Shown here in pieces: positions 22,153 to 32,300 of a stretch of DNA of 64,000 bases. Made by a program: the position numbers and the translations under genes. How positions within the stretch are numbered: position 1 is the stretch's first letter; each line of letters opens with the position of its first letter. Source of the DNA: Breviolum minutum Mf 1.05b.01 (lineage: Eukaryota; Sar; Dinophyceae; Suessiales; Symbiodiniaceae); contig DF239045.1 of the NCBI GenBank assembly GCA_000507305.1, positions 252,692 through 316,691 on the forward strand, given 5' to 3'. The notes below the pieces were generated by a model. It did not search any database. It was not told the DNA's origin and was given only the letters and a program-made list of their open reading frames with translations.

Positions 22153-22193
22153 GTGGTATGGGGACTGATGCAGGAAAAGAGGGCTGGCAAAAG
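22153..22193 (+). CDS. exon candidate 3 (41 bp)
   Basis: Bounded by tctgtttctcag and GTGAGT. Joined in phase 1 to exon 2 it reads GGMGTDAGKEGWQK and ends in phase 0. Confidence 0.5.
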
Positions 22194-22272
22194 GTGAGTT
22201 GACATGACAGTGTAATGAATTTTAGACAAAGTCCATGCATAGAGATAACATGTCTAGATATTTGGTGGATCA

Positions 22273-22347
22273 TGGTAGTTGGTAACTAGTTAGTAAGTGT
22301 AATGAGGTTAGTTTTGGTTATAACCAAACTTTAGTTACTAACTACTG
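22273..22347. repeat. inverted repeat
   Basis: TAGTTGGTAACTAGTTAGTAA faces TTTAGTTACTAACTA. The centre GGTTATAACC is self-complementary. Confidence 0.65.
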
Positions 22348-22419
22348 CGAGCTGCCAAGTATAAATAGGTAAAGCCACCAAGTAGAATTAGTTTTTATAA
22401 TTACAGTAAGTATATTTAG

Positions 22420-22470
22420 TTCTATTTAGTTTTGAAACTTGTCCTCGTGGGCATATTCCTTTACAAGAAG
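22420..22470 (+). CDS. exon candidate 4, hydrophobic segment
   Basis: Seventeen codons from tatatttag to GTACGC. Phase 0 reads FYLVLKLVLVGIFLYKK, which would be a transmembrane helix. One base later, FETCPRGHIPLQE is also open. The 3' splice tract is weak. Confidence 0.25.
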
Positions 22471-22494
22471 GTACGCGGGATTGGGGTCTCTTAG

Positions 22495-22562
22495 CTATAT
22501 TTACCACATTTTACCATTAAAAAACAGCTAAATGTAGGTAAATATACCATACATGGATGGTA
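22495..22562. mobile_element. MITE-like element, family D
   Basis: CTATATTTACCACATTTTACC faces AATGTAGGTAAATATACCAT. Confidence 0.75.
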
Positions 22563-22705
22563 TGGTTTTATATGTTTGTTGCTTCAACATCGCCGCAACT
22601 TCTGTACGTACCTGATATTTTCTTTCTGAATCAGCATGATTTGGATTCTTTAAAGGTTTGCTTCTGAATCACCCAAAAAAAGGCCACCCCTAAAGAAAAA
22701 CAGGT

Positions 22706-22806
22706 ATACACTCCCTGGACGTTTAACAGTTCGCCCCTGAACATGTACCATTCCAAAAGGAAAGGCAAAAGTCTTCCAACCATCTTTTTATAGGGGCGAA
22801 CTGTTG
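22706..22806. mobile_element. MITE-like element, family F
   Basis: TACACTCCCTGGACGTTTAAC, CCATTCCAAAAGGAAA, then GGGGCGAACTGTTGATGG, where an E-like stretch begins. Confidence 0.7.
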
Positions 22807-22854
22807 ATGGACAAAATCCTGCACCACCAAGGATGATGATTATCCCATTGTTGA

Positions 22855-23045
22855 TAGGGTTTTAACCATCCCAGGTTGGAGGGTATAAATTTCTACCGTT
22901 TCGTCGACCGGGACGGTGAGCGCGCAACGCAACTTCCCCATATCGGCCGCATCTCCCGAGGCCACCGTCGTTGAATGACGGAACTCTGAGTCGCAACGAA
23001 GCCACCGTGACCGAGGTGCGATCTTGAATCGCAATGAGTTGAAAG
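22855..23045 (-). CDS. GC-rich island with open minus frame
   Basis: GC-rich for this window. The - frame contains LRCDSEFRHSTTVASGDAAD and then KLRCALTVPVDETVEIYT. No family recognised and no clear splice borders. Confidence 0.25.
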
Positions 23046-23474
23046 GGTACCTGGAAAAATTGGGGGATTTTTAAGTTGGGGATAAAATACGTTTAGGGCC
23101 CCCGAATATGTGGGGGATTAGTTCGTAAACTTCGTAAACCATCAAGGCCAAGGACCCGATTTTTTTCAACAACCAGGTTTTTTTCATGGAATGTTAGGGC
23201 CCAAAACCTCCCCGCTAGCTGCCAGCGACCATTCTGCCAGGTCAAATAGCTGGCCAAAAATTGAGAGACAAAAAAAAACGGGCCGTCATATCATATCCTA
23301 ATTTGTGGCCCTTATGAGTAGGCCTAAAATTTCTTGGGGGGGATCAGTTCGATTCTCATCATTGACTCGATTCCCATCGTTTTGCATCCGTCAAGGCCCA
23401 CCTTTCCCGAAGCTTTTCACATTGACTGAAGCCTTGAGGCGTGGGCTTGCGTTTGTGTCTGTGGTTTTCTCCAG

Positions 23475-23582
23475 TGCTTGCAGTGGAAAAAAAAACACTG
23501 CAGCACTTGGGGGTGTCTGCTGGGGTCATGGATTGCGAAGATGATTTTCGGCTAGTTTTACTCCATAGCCGAAAAGTCAAGA
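23475..23582 (+). CDS. exon candidate, unknown
   Basis: Strong 3' splice signal (gtggttttctccag). The frame reads LAVEKKTLQHLGVSAGVMDC then EDDFRLVLLHSRKVKK. No GT or GC donor is obvious at the end, so the border is open. A competing antisense frame exists. Confidence 0.3.
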
Positions 23583-23629
23583 AAAGTCTATTTAACCAAC
23601 CAGGATTAAAGAATCCAAATAGGAAAAAC

Positions 23630-23760
23630 AAGATGGGCCCTTACTAGTTGCAAATGGAGTTATGCGTATAAATGGCCTGAAATAAATGGGAAAGTGGGGT
23701 TATAACCGCCAAAAGTGGACTTATGGGCCCCTATACTTGTAACTGGTAGGCCCACTTTGT
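23630..23760. mobile_element. MITE-like element, family J
   Basis: AAGATGGGCCCTTACTAGTT faces TAACTGGTAGGCCCACTTTG. Confidence 0.75.
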
Positions 23761-23825
23761 ATATTCGTGTTTTTTTTTCATAGCTTAATGCGGCCGTGAG
23801 ATTTGCTTCTATGAATTCCCAATGA

Positions 23826-23941
23826 TACTGTTGATGGAAGAAATCCTGCGAACCAGTTGAGGTTGGTAGTTTTATCCCATGATTTACAGGGTTTTGTACA
23901 TCCCAGGTGGTTGTTTGGGATTTCGTCCACCAACAGCAGTA
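23826..23941. mobile_element. MITE-like hairpin, family E
   Basis: TACTGTTGATGGAAGAAATC faces GATTTCGTCCACCAACAGCA. Confidence 0.8.
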
Positions 23942-24145
23942 TGACCGGGATCAATTTTTCGAGAATTATGAGAATGGAAAGGGCAGGAAAGTTGTTCACG
24001 TGTTTTTCTTCAACTGAAACTGACAGCCCACACCTGGGGAAATCTTCCCAAAAAGGAAACAATGATAAACAATGGTTGTTCGCCAGTCCCTAATCTTTTA
24101 GTTGCTGTAATTATTAGTTGCAAGGAGGCGACTATTTCCTACAAA

Positions 24146-24368
24146 TGTACACCCCAGAAATCTAACATTACCAAAAATAGCCATGTGTTAAAGGGAGTTA
24201 CCTTTTCCAAACCATCGACGCTCGAACATGGGTCACATCCCATAGCATTCCCCCCCAACAACTTTGACGGGGCAGGGACACGAAACGGATTACTCATATC
24301 TGTACAAAAATCACCGTGGCCGGAAAACCCATCACTTTGGGTATCCATGTTAGTTTTCAGGAGTGTAT
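24146..24368. mobile_element. family N, enlarged
   Basis: ACACCCCAGAAATCTAACAT on the left and CCATGTTAGTTTTCAGGAGT on the right bracket about 180 bp, longer than the usual 105-bp copy. Confidence 0.6.
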
Positions 24369-25154
24369 CAAAATGTTCCCTGCGCTTGAATTGCTTGACT
24401 TATCATGAATTTTTGCAAGGCGGTGGATTGTTGTCAGAGTCACATGGCAAGACAGACACCCAGACACACAACCTACCGCACAGACATGTGCAACAGGTCT
24501 GGCAAGTCTTCGTGTTGTTTTTGGGGATAGTTAAATGACCCTTTAAAAGCTTAAGTGACCTCCAAATGGGGGATCAAAGGTCACATTGAATCACCTGGCA
24601 TCTTGCATTGATTCGGGTGAACTTTTGACCAGATTCGTTCGACATGCTGAAAAAAGGCAATGTTTACCCTTTGGCCAACATGTTTTTGGTGATGAATATG
24701 GACAAAAATTGAACCCATATATCTGTATATAGAATATATATACGTATAAATAATATATATATAAATGATATATAATATATATTATATATATATATCCATA
24801 CGCAAGTTTACACCCTTGAATTTGAAGATGAATCCGAACAAAATGCTGGACTTATCGCGTAGTGGACGCGTACCTGCTTCGCTGTGGGGAACACAAAACA
24901 CTTTAACTATTGATGATCAGGCCCCCCCCAGTCCCCCAGAACTACCACAACAGATAACAGAAAGAAGATTATGATATAGTTGACTATTAGCCGCTACTAC
25001 ACCCTAAAAATTTAATGTGGATACCCAGACTGATGGTTTGTAGAAGGCATGTTCCTTCCCGAGCGACGGTAATTTGCATGAATGGATCATGTCTATGGGA
25101 AATAGGTAAATGCAACATACATTGAGTGTTTGGGCATGTAGGTTTTTTCGTTTT

Positions 25155-25460
25155 TTTCAGGACGAATTTTCATGGTTTTGAAAGATCTGTTCACTTGTTT
25201 TGCAACCGGGCCCCCTTTGATATCTTTGATTTTTGGTACATGTTTTTCGTGTTTGACAAAAAAGTGGATTTCGGGAAACGTTTGACAAGAATCACGAAGC
25301 CCGGCCGCGACGTTGCACATCAAAAAAAGTCGCGAGTTATTTCGAAAACAACCACGACGAAAGTGGGCGATTTCGGCACGGCGAAGTGGCGGAAACAAAA
25401 AGATCCGAAGGAAATTGGAGGAAACGTATCACTCTTGGAGGCGTTTAAAAAAAAACACAT
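25155..25460 (+). CDS. long unspliced open stretch, possible relic
   Basis: A very good 3' splice tract (gtttttttcag) precedes a frame that stays open for over 300 bp. It includes SRVISKTTTTKVGDFGTAKW, which resembles the VIb-VII block of protein kinases (N-V-L..K-x-x-DFG). The upstream HRD loop and downstream APE motif are not visible. Basic and T-rich composition. The kinase resemblance may be chance. Confidence 0.2.
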
Positions 25461-25807
25461 GGTTTTTTGTGATTTGTGGGAACCCACGTTGCCTCAATCT
25501 TTAAACAATGGATTTTTGAGATTTGTGGGAACCCACGTTGCCAAGAAATCTTTATAGCAGTTAGTTCACCCATATCTCATGAAGGACTTAAAACCTTCAT
25601 GTTTCCATGGGTTTTGGGGTTGAAAGGATGTGAAAAAACCCAGGGGGACATGAACCAATAGCAAAACCTGCAGTAATGTGGAGTGTTTATTTGTCAGCTT
25701 AGCGAGTGGATTTCTCAGGTATCGTTCATGTAGACTATGTTACTATGTACAAAATATTGATCAGGGTGAAGCGAGTATAGAGCTATGTGCGAAGCATCTA
25801 CATCAAC

Positions 25808-25890
25808 CTACAAGGTGGGCCCCTACCAGTTATAAATGGGAGTTATGGGAGGTATGATCCCATTTATAACTGGTAGGGGCCCACCTTGTA
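25808..25890. mobile_element. MITE-like hairpin, family J
   Basis: TACAAGGTGGGCCCCTACCA faces TGGTAGGGGCCCACCTTGTA perfectly over more than 30 bp. Confidence 0.9.
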
Positions 25891-26135
25891 TAAGTAATGT
25901 CCCAACGTCGACACGATGTAACTTGAGGTCGTGTGATTTGAAGGCCGTGATGTTGGCAGATCAAACGTTCCTTGCCGGATTTTTTGGACCCGATGCAGTT
26001 TGATGGAAAAGATGGCAGGAAAAAACAAAAACAATAAAACACCTCTTGTGGATGTGTGTTTTTAAACAAGGATGAAGCGGGAAAGAATGGTGAAAACGCA
26101 ATTTTTTAACTTCGGAGATATCGATTGGAGATACC

Positions 26136-26242
26136 CTTCCTCCCATAATCATGGAAGTTGGAACAGCATGGCCCCCCATTATATTATGGGAAACGAGTCT
26201 TGTAAGGGACCCATTCTCCACTTTCATGATTATGGGAGGAAG
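26136..26242. mobile_element. hairpin, single copy
   Basis: CTTCCTCCCATAATCATG faces CATGATTATGGGAGGAAG. Confidence 0.8.
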
Positions 26243-26263
26243 AGTAGGAAGAGTCCATGATAC

Positions 26264-26374
26264 CTGGTCAAATTATAGCGACCTCACACGACCTGACACC
26301 AAATGGTGGTTTAGTGAGGTAAATCCCCTTATTTCAGGGAAACCTAGGTTGGTGAAATATTATAATTTGGCCAG
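26264..26374. mobile_element. MITE-like element, family G, intact
   Basis: CTGGTCAAATTATAGCGACC to AATATTATAATTTGGCCAG, 111 bp, with TTTAGTGAGGTAAATCCCC inside. Confidence 0.9.
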
Positions 26375-26647
26375 ATTATACCCCACCTAGCATTTGTAGC
26401 ATCTGAAAAGGTCAGCCATTTTACAGCGTTGGAACATCCTCTGATAAATGTTGAACCCGTGGGCGAATGGTCGTTGTATTTCCCTCCTTTAAGCACCAAG
26501 AGAGTCCCCTCCCTTAGGTGTTTTTTTCCCGTGAGCGGAAAGAGATGGTGCTTTAGAGCCAAAGGATTGAAATGGATCCTAGGACCTAAACCATCAGGAG
26601 TCATAATCATGGAAGACCATTTTCGAGACAAGCCGCTAATCACTACT

Positions 26648-26659
26648 CATCCTCATCCG

Positions 26660-26733
<74 letters not shown>
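26648..26733. repeat. CAT microsatellite
   Basis: Near-perfect (CAT)n of about 85 bp. Confidence 0.95.
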
Positions 26734-26833
26734 AGGCGGGGGAGCGTTCAGGAGAGCGACCCGAAAACACCCCTCTACCGAGGCAACAATTGGACTTACA
26801 TTCGCTGATCCATCATCGTGTTCCCTCCTGTAG

Positions 26834-26914
26834 GACTGGGGTGGAAAAACCCACGTGAAGTCTTCACGGTCCGTGAAAAGGTGGTCGATGTGGACACCAT
26901 GGAAGTTGCATTAC
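26834..26914 (+). CDS. exon candidate, unknown
   Basis: ttccctcctgtag precedes, GTAACT follows. Frame: LGWKNPREVFTVREKVVDVD then TMEVAL. Charged and coding-like. A family K element starts five bases after the donor. Confidence 0.35.
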
Positions 26915-26919
26915 GTAAC

Positions 26920-27044
26920 TACCTGGAACCCCAAGGCCAACCATTTTGTAAATGGTTGTTTCAATGGGATGATTCCAAATCTTTATATAGAAAATGGTTG
27001 TTTCGCCAAACATCCATTTATAAATGGCTGTTTGGGGTTCCAGG
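26920..27044. mobile_element. MITE-like element, family K
   Basis: TACCTGGAACCCCAAGGCC to GGCTGTTTGGGGTTCCAGG. The TAAATGG/CCATTTATA blocks inside repeat three times. Confidence 0.85.
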
Positions 27045-27436
27045 AACCAGTTAGTAAATTGGGTGTTTTCCCCTATTTATGGAACCTACAACCTACATTA
27101 CGAGGGATTATATATATATATATCCATTTACCAACTATAGTTACAAGGGTACCAGCGGGACATCCCAGTAGGTGGGCTTGTTTGATTTTTAAAAAATCTT
27201 AACAATGACCAGTTGACCCCAAGAGAATTAGTTATTTTTCTTGGTTCCGATCTTTGGAAATTAGTCCCCTATACCCTTAGGGTTCTTTGAGTTGATCCTG
27301 TTGTTTTTTAAATGTAACTCACTAAAGGTTAAACCTTTAGTCCCAGGGACCTAAGTTTTGCCTATAGGTTTACTTAAAAAAACGGGATGATACTACCCGG
27401 CTATCTTTGCGAGATTTTCGAATGGGATTTTTGTTG

Positions 27437-27523
27437 CTTCCGGACCCCTAAACCTGAGTATCTATTGGCTCTGGCAACTTACTTAGGGGTCTGTTGGTAA
27501 GGTCCCATTCAATTTTTGATTGA
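27437..27523. mobile_element. family T repeat copy
   Basis: CCGGACCCCTAAACCTGAGT and GGGGTCTGTTGGTAAGGTCC match the 3.4-kb copy. Confidence 0.7.
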
Positions 27524-27774
27524 TTGGGGGTTCCCACCTGTTTGAAAAATATTGAATGCTCCCCTCAAATCGGAGGATTTCAAAGATTTCCCAACAAAAA
27601 ACTCGGAATAAAAATGATTTCAAAGACAACCTAAATACAATCTTTCGTTTGCTGCCTGTGAAAAACTCGAAGGTTGGAGCCCTTTCAAAGGGGATGTACC
27701 CAATAAATACCCACTAAGGTGTGAGCAAGGAAAAAAACCCTGGTGAGTCAGTTTCTTCCGACGCTTTCATCGCT

Positions 27775-28205
27775 CAAGTGCAATGCCCATGCCAAATTGG
27801 GCGCGAGTACGTGATTCTGATGGCTACTGGTTGTCAGGATGTAAACCAATTCATCCTAAGGATTGGGAATTAGCTGCGAAGGTTTCTGGGATCAAGTCGT
27901 GCATCACATCTTCTTAGTGAGGGTAGTGGCAGACTCCAGATTGAATCTAGCGATTATCGGGAACTTCAGGACGATTTTTACTGGGGTAACACCGATCCCA
28001 TTCCAAGTGGCCATCCAACTGGAACGAGGGCCAGTATAGTAGAGCAGATGTGTGGAGAGATTTTCCTCCCGCGACAGCCGATGAGGTATCTCTCTGTTGA
28101 CGATCTAATGCAGCCCAAGCCGCATGGAATCGTTCAAAACACTTCATCTGGAGCTCTATTTCGACATATTTATCGTGACATTGGCCTTCAGCACGTTCCC
28201 TAAAT
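27775..28205. CDS. unique coding-like island, both strands open
   Basis: About 430 bp free of the repeats seen elsewhere. The + strand reads MPNWARVRDSDGYWLSGC, shifts frame near 27900, then LQDDFYWGNTDPIPSGHP and QPKPHGIVQNTSSGALF to a stop at about 28202. The - strand reads QFRERAEGQCHDKYVEIELQ then MKCFERFHAAWAALDRQQRD. The - reading looks the more protein-like (amphipathic, charged). Possibly a retroelement remnant. Not identified. Confidence 0.35.
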
Positions 28206-28389
28206 TGGCTTATTACCTGGGAGCTTTTGCTTGGCTTAAAAAAATCGGGGTGACTCCTATAACTACTTATACTAATTAACTGGAATGATCTTCCAACGGG
28301 TTTTTCGTCCGCCAGGAGCAATCAGGAGCATAAAAACCTCGTTGGAGGTCAGGGGCCTCTGTTGGAAGGACCGGAGGAAATCGGTGGGA

Positions 28390-28543
28390 AAAGGGCCCCC
28401 TTGTTGTTGTTTTTTTGGTATATAGGGGACGAAGTACTGCGTAAATATGACCCAGGTATGTAGGGATCATAAACCATTATAAGGATCCCTATTAAACAAC
28501 CGGTTTTTATGGAAAGTAAGGCCGGGTTCTTTTTCGTGGCTCA
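28390..28543. mobile_element. MITE-like element, family I
   Basis: GGGCCCCCTTGTTGTT, a tatagggg block, AAACCATTATAAGGATCCC and TCTTTTTCGTGGCTCA. Confidence 0.75.
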
Positions 28544-28889
28544 CTTGAATCCGAAAACAAATGGTCTGGGGCCCAGGACAACAAAAAATCCCTAAATCCA
28601 AGCATCGAAGATTCAAATCCAAGTTTTTACGGCAAGACTTTGGCAAATTTTAAATTGCTCCTGCAAAACTCTGATTTTTGTGTACTTTCTTTGTCCAAAC
28701 ATCACTTGCACTGACCCGAGTTCTATCTATATACACATTGTACCCCCTCTGAGCATGTCACTTGTTTGGATGAAAAAAATCCAACTGCAATATCAAGTTG
28801 CGTGGGTTTTCAATGAGATTTTTTTTCTTGGGGATTTTTTGTTCAAAACCGATACCATACATAGGGACTATGATCTTGTAAGCGTAAGG

Positions 28890-28991
28890 ATTCCGATGGA
28901 GAAATCCAGCACCAGTTGATAGGTAGTTTATCCCTTTATTTACAAGGAATTTTACAACCCGGGTGGTGCAGGATTTTTTCCATCAACAGTA
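28890..28991. mobile_element. family E, left arm worn
   Basis: GATGGAGAAATCCAGCACCA on the left, GATTTTTTCCATCAACAGTA on the right. Confidence 0.7.
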
Positions 28992-29335
28992 GGTGATGGT
29001 TTCCATGAAAAAAATGTGGGTTTTCTTTTTACCCCAAACCTTGTGGTTTCATGATCTATTTGTTTTGCGCTAATATTTTTCCAGATGGGTTGAAACAAGA
29101 GCACCAACTAATCAAAGACTGCCAGAAACTTCTAAAGGAGGAGTTCCTCCAGTATTTTTTCCAAGAAGTGAGGCAACAACTAGACAAAATGATGCAAAAT
29201 GGTTGGTGTTTGGTTAATTTTTAAGGGTCTGACTTCAAAATGTCCGGCAAAGAAAATTTCCTTCCATAGTAACCAACCTCTGTTGAGATGTTTCATTGAG
29301 TTCGAATCTTGGATGAAATTTCGCGGTCGACCTAG

Positions 29336-29382
29336 GTTCCGCTGAATGCATCTTCAAAGGCATCATTAAAGTAGACGCTGAG
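29336..29382 (+). CDS. sufD: sufD-like exon a
   Basis: Preceded by gtcgacctag. Codes SAECIFKGIIKVDAE, equivalent to the SufD block before the conserved AQ.T. The next exon supplies AQQT, which places the donor at GAG|GCACCT, a GC-type site. The acceptor side is less sure because its pyrimidine tract is poor. Confidence 0.65.
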
Positions 29383-32300
29383 GCACCTGGAGAAAAGAAA
29401 TGTTCCAGGAAGTTAGGATTAATGATTAGGATTAATGGGTTACAACCTACTTATCAATGGGGTATATTGGGTATAACTCGGTATAACCACTTGCTAAGCT
29501 TTTATTAACTTCCTGAGACATCCAAGTAGGGATGTCATTCTCTTTTAGTCACACACACACACACCCAGTGAAAACTATGAACTCTAGTCAGCAAACAGCT
29601 TGTATGTGGGAAATATACATCCAGTATTTTGTAGATGTCATTTTCACTGGAAAGACGGTATTTTGTAGATGTACATTGTACATCCAGTCTGGTCAAATTA
29701 TAGCGACCTCACACGACCTCACCCCAAATGGTGGTTTAGTAAGGGAAATCCCCTTATTTCAGGGAAACCTAGGTTGGTGAAATATTATAATTTGGCCAGG
29801 TATTTTGTAGATGTACATTGTACATCCAGTTATGTAGCAGGTGGCGAGAAAGACTTTCCCCTCTTTTCCAATAAGCAATACAAATCAATCCATTCAAGGT
29901 CCATGTTCCCCCTTGCTATGTCAGCTCCCCTACTGTTGATGGATAGCTTCAGAAATCAGGTAAAACTCACCAGTTGATATTAGGTAAATCCGGCAAATGA
30001 TCCTATTATTTGCAAGGTTTGATGTTACATCCAAATTGGTGGTTGGGTGGTTGGGATTTCTGAACCATCAGCAGTAGCACTGGGTCTTGTAACAGGAGTT
30101 TTTCATCCCAACTGTCCTCCACCATCATGGGTTTTTCTCAATGGCCTAGTTCTTGCCGCCTTTCTCGGGAAATAGCCGGCATTATTATAAGGGACGATTA
30201 ACCATTGGTTTCCCTTAATAAGGCCAAAGCTTAGGGCCTTATTTCTTGGGGTGGGTGGCATTGGGTATTTTAAATTCCCATGATATTAAAAAGATCAGGC
30301 TGGCTTTTAGGATCTTATTTATCCCGGGGCCGCGGTACTTTGAAGAGAACATCGGTAAGAATGGGTGGCGGCCCGTACTGAAGGGTTCATCTGGAGGAGC
30401 GTCTTTTACCATCCGAAGCTTGACTTGTTGCTCGTTGTGTACGTCGATGACCCTCAAGATGGCAGGGCCCAAAGAAGAATTTTCGTCAAAGGCTGGAAGT
30501 CAATTGGTGAAGTTATTGACATTGATAGCCCTGAACCTCCAAGATGTTGGGTAAGGCATGGGCTGGCAAAGGCTGGCAGAATCATGGTGCAAATAGAGGG
30601 GGCGAACCCTCCAATGTCTACAGAGACCAACTGCGAGTCATTTGGTATGAGTGGCATCCTGAGGTAGCACCCTAGGTAGATATTTTGGCTGCGAACATCG
30701 TGTTGAGGAGAACGTCAAGCTCATAAAGGATGACCATCCCTTCCACCACATTTTTAGCAGGAAAACTGCTGCCGTTGCTCACCAGTATCGTACTAATGAT
30801 TTTTGGGAACATGACAGGAACAACAAGACATGGACAAGATATCACATATATCCTCGCAAGTGTCGAATGGTCCCAAGAGACTGCAATGATGTTGTTCCGA
30901 CTCATACCTTTGATTGAAGTTTTTTCGTATAACTCTGGAAATATTGAGCTATGGAAATTGTCTAATTTGTAGCCTGTCTCGCCGTGTTTTGCAGCACAAA
31001 ACAAATCAGAGAATTGCTGAAGTGTTGTTGGCCCACCAGAAGTTGATTGTTGATGTTGGCCACTAGGAATTTCACAATGATTTTCTTTCTACCGTGTAGA
31101 GTTTTTTCGGTTTATAACCCTCCCTGAAACTAACACAGCCCATGAAAAATGATGATTGGGAGACACGCCTTTACTTTTGAGAAGGTCTACTTTCAGGCGC
31201 TAAGAAGAGTGCCAGGAAGACCCTCCCAAACTTAATGACACTTCGTCCCTGCAAATAATGCCAGGCTACAAAAAAAGGGGGGTTGTCTTCCAAGCACCAC
31301 TTTTTTCGGGTTTTTTGCTGTACTTTTTAGGAGTGTTACACTCCTGTAAACTAACATAGCCATGGAAACCCCGCCATTTTGATGGTATTTACCAGGAAAG
31401 ATGGGAATTTCATGGGATATGTTAGTTTCAGGGAGGGTAAACAAAATACTTGGTGGTGGGATGCGCGACATGTAAGTGTATTTTTTGTCCCCCAAAACTT
31501 GGATAATTTGATTCGCAGACCAACCTTGATAAGTCATATAGTTCTTCAAATGGCTTTCTGGGTGGTGGCAACTCACATATTTTTGGAAGGTTCATCCCTA
31601 TTTGGGGAAGATTCCCATTTTGACGATCATATTTTTCAAAGGGGGTTGAAACAACCAACTAGCTTAAAATCATCAATTTAAACTCGAAGAAAATTCTAAG
31701 AGGCCCCTGGAACATACCCAAAATGCAATATATGAAAGGGTTTCCTGAAATAAACAGGTGGTTGAGGGTTTGGTGTATGTTCCAGAGGTTTGTTGGAGTT
31801 TTCTTAGATGAAGACATGAAACACCTTTTCGTGCTTCAAATTTTCCGGGATTGGCCATTCCATCCACAAGAATCTAGTCGCACCAACGAAAAGGGGTTCC
31901 AAGTGGGATGTTCGGGAAGTTAGGATATAAAAGATGTACCCTCCCTGAAACTAACAAGGCACCTGTAAGGAAGCCATCCCAAAAGGAAACGATCGTCTTC
32001 CAACCGTCCATTTTCAGGTGCGAGCTCTTAGTGTCAGCAGGGTAAACGGTTCAGAACGTTTGTGAAATCACCAGAGCAAAACCCATTTTAACCCAGAGAA
32101 AAACATGAAATCTGCGTGGTGGTTTCAAATATTTTTCATTTTCACCCCTATTCGGAACAGATTCCCATTTGGAAAATTTTGACTAATATTTTTCAAAAGG
32201 GGTTGAAATCACAAACTAGAAATGGGTGAAAATGAAATACACCCTGGAAGACTAACATGCAACCTGAGAATACACCCCTGGAAAAGGACAATCATCTAAA

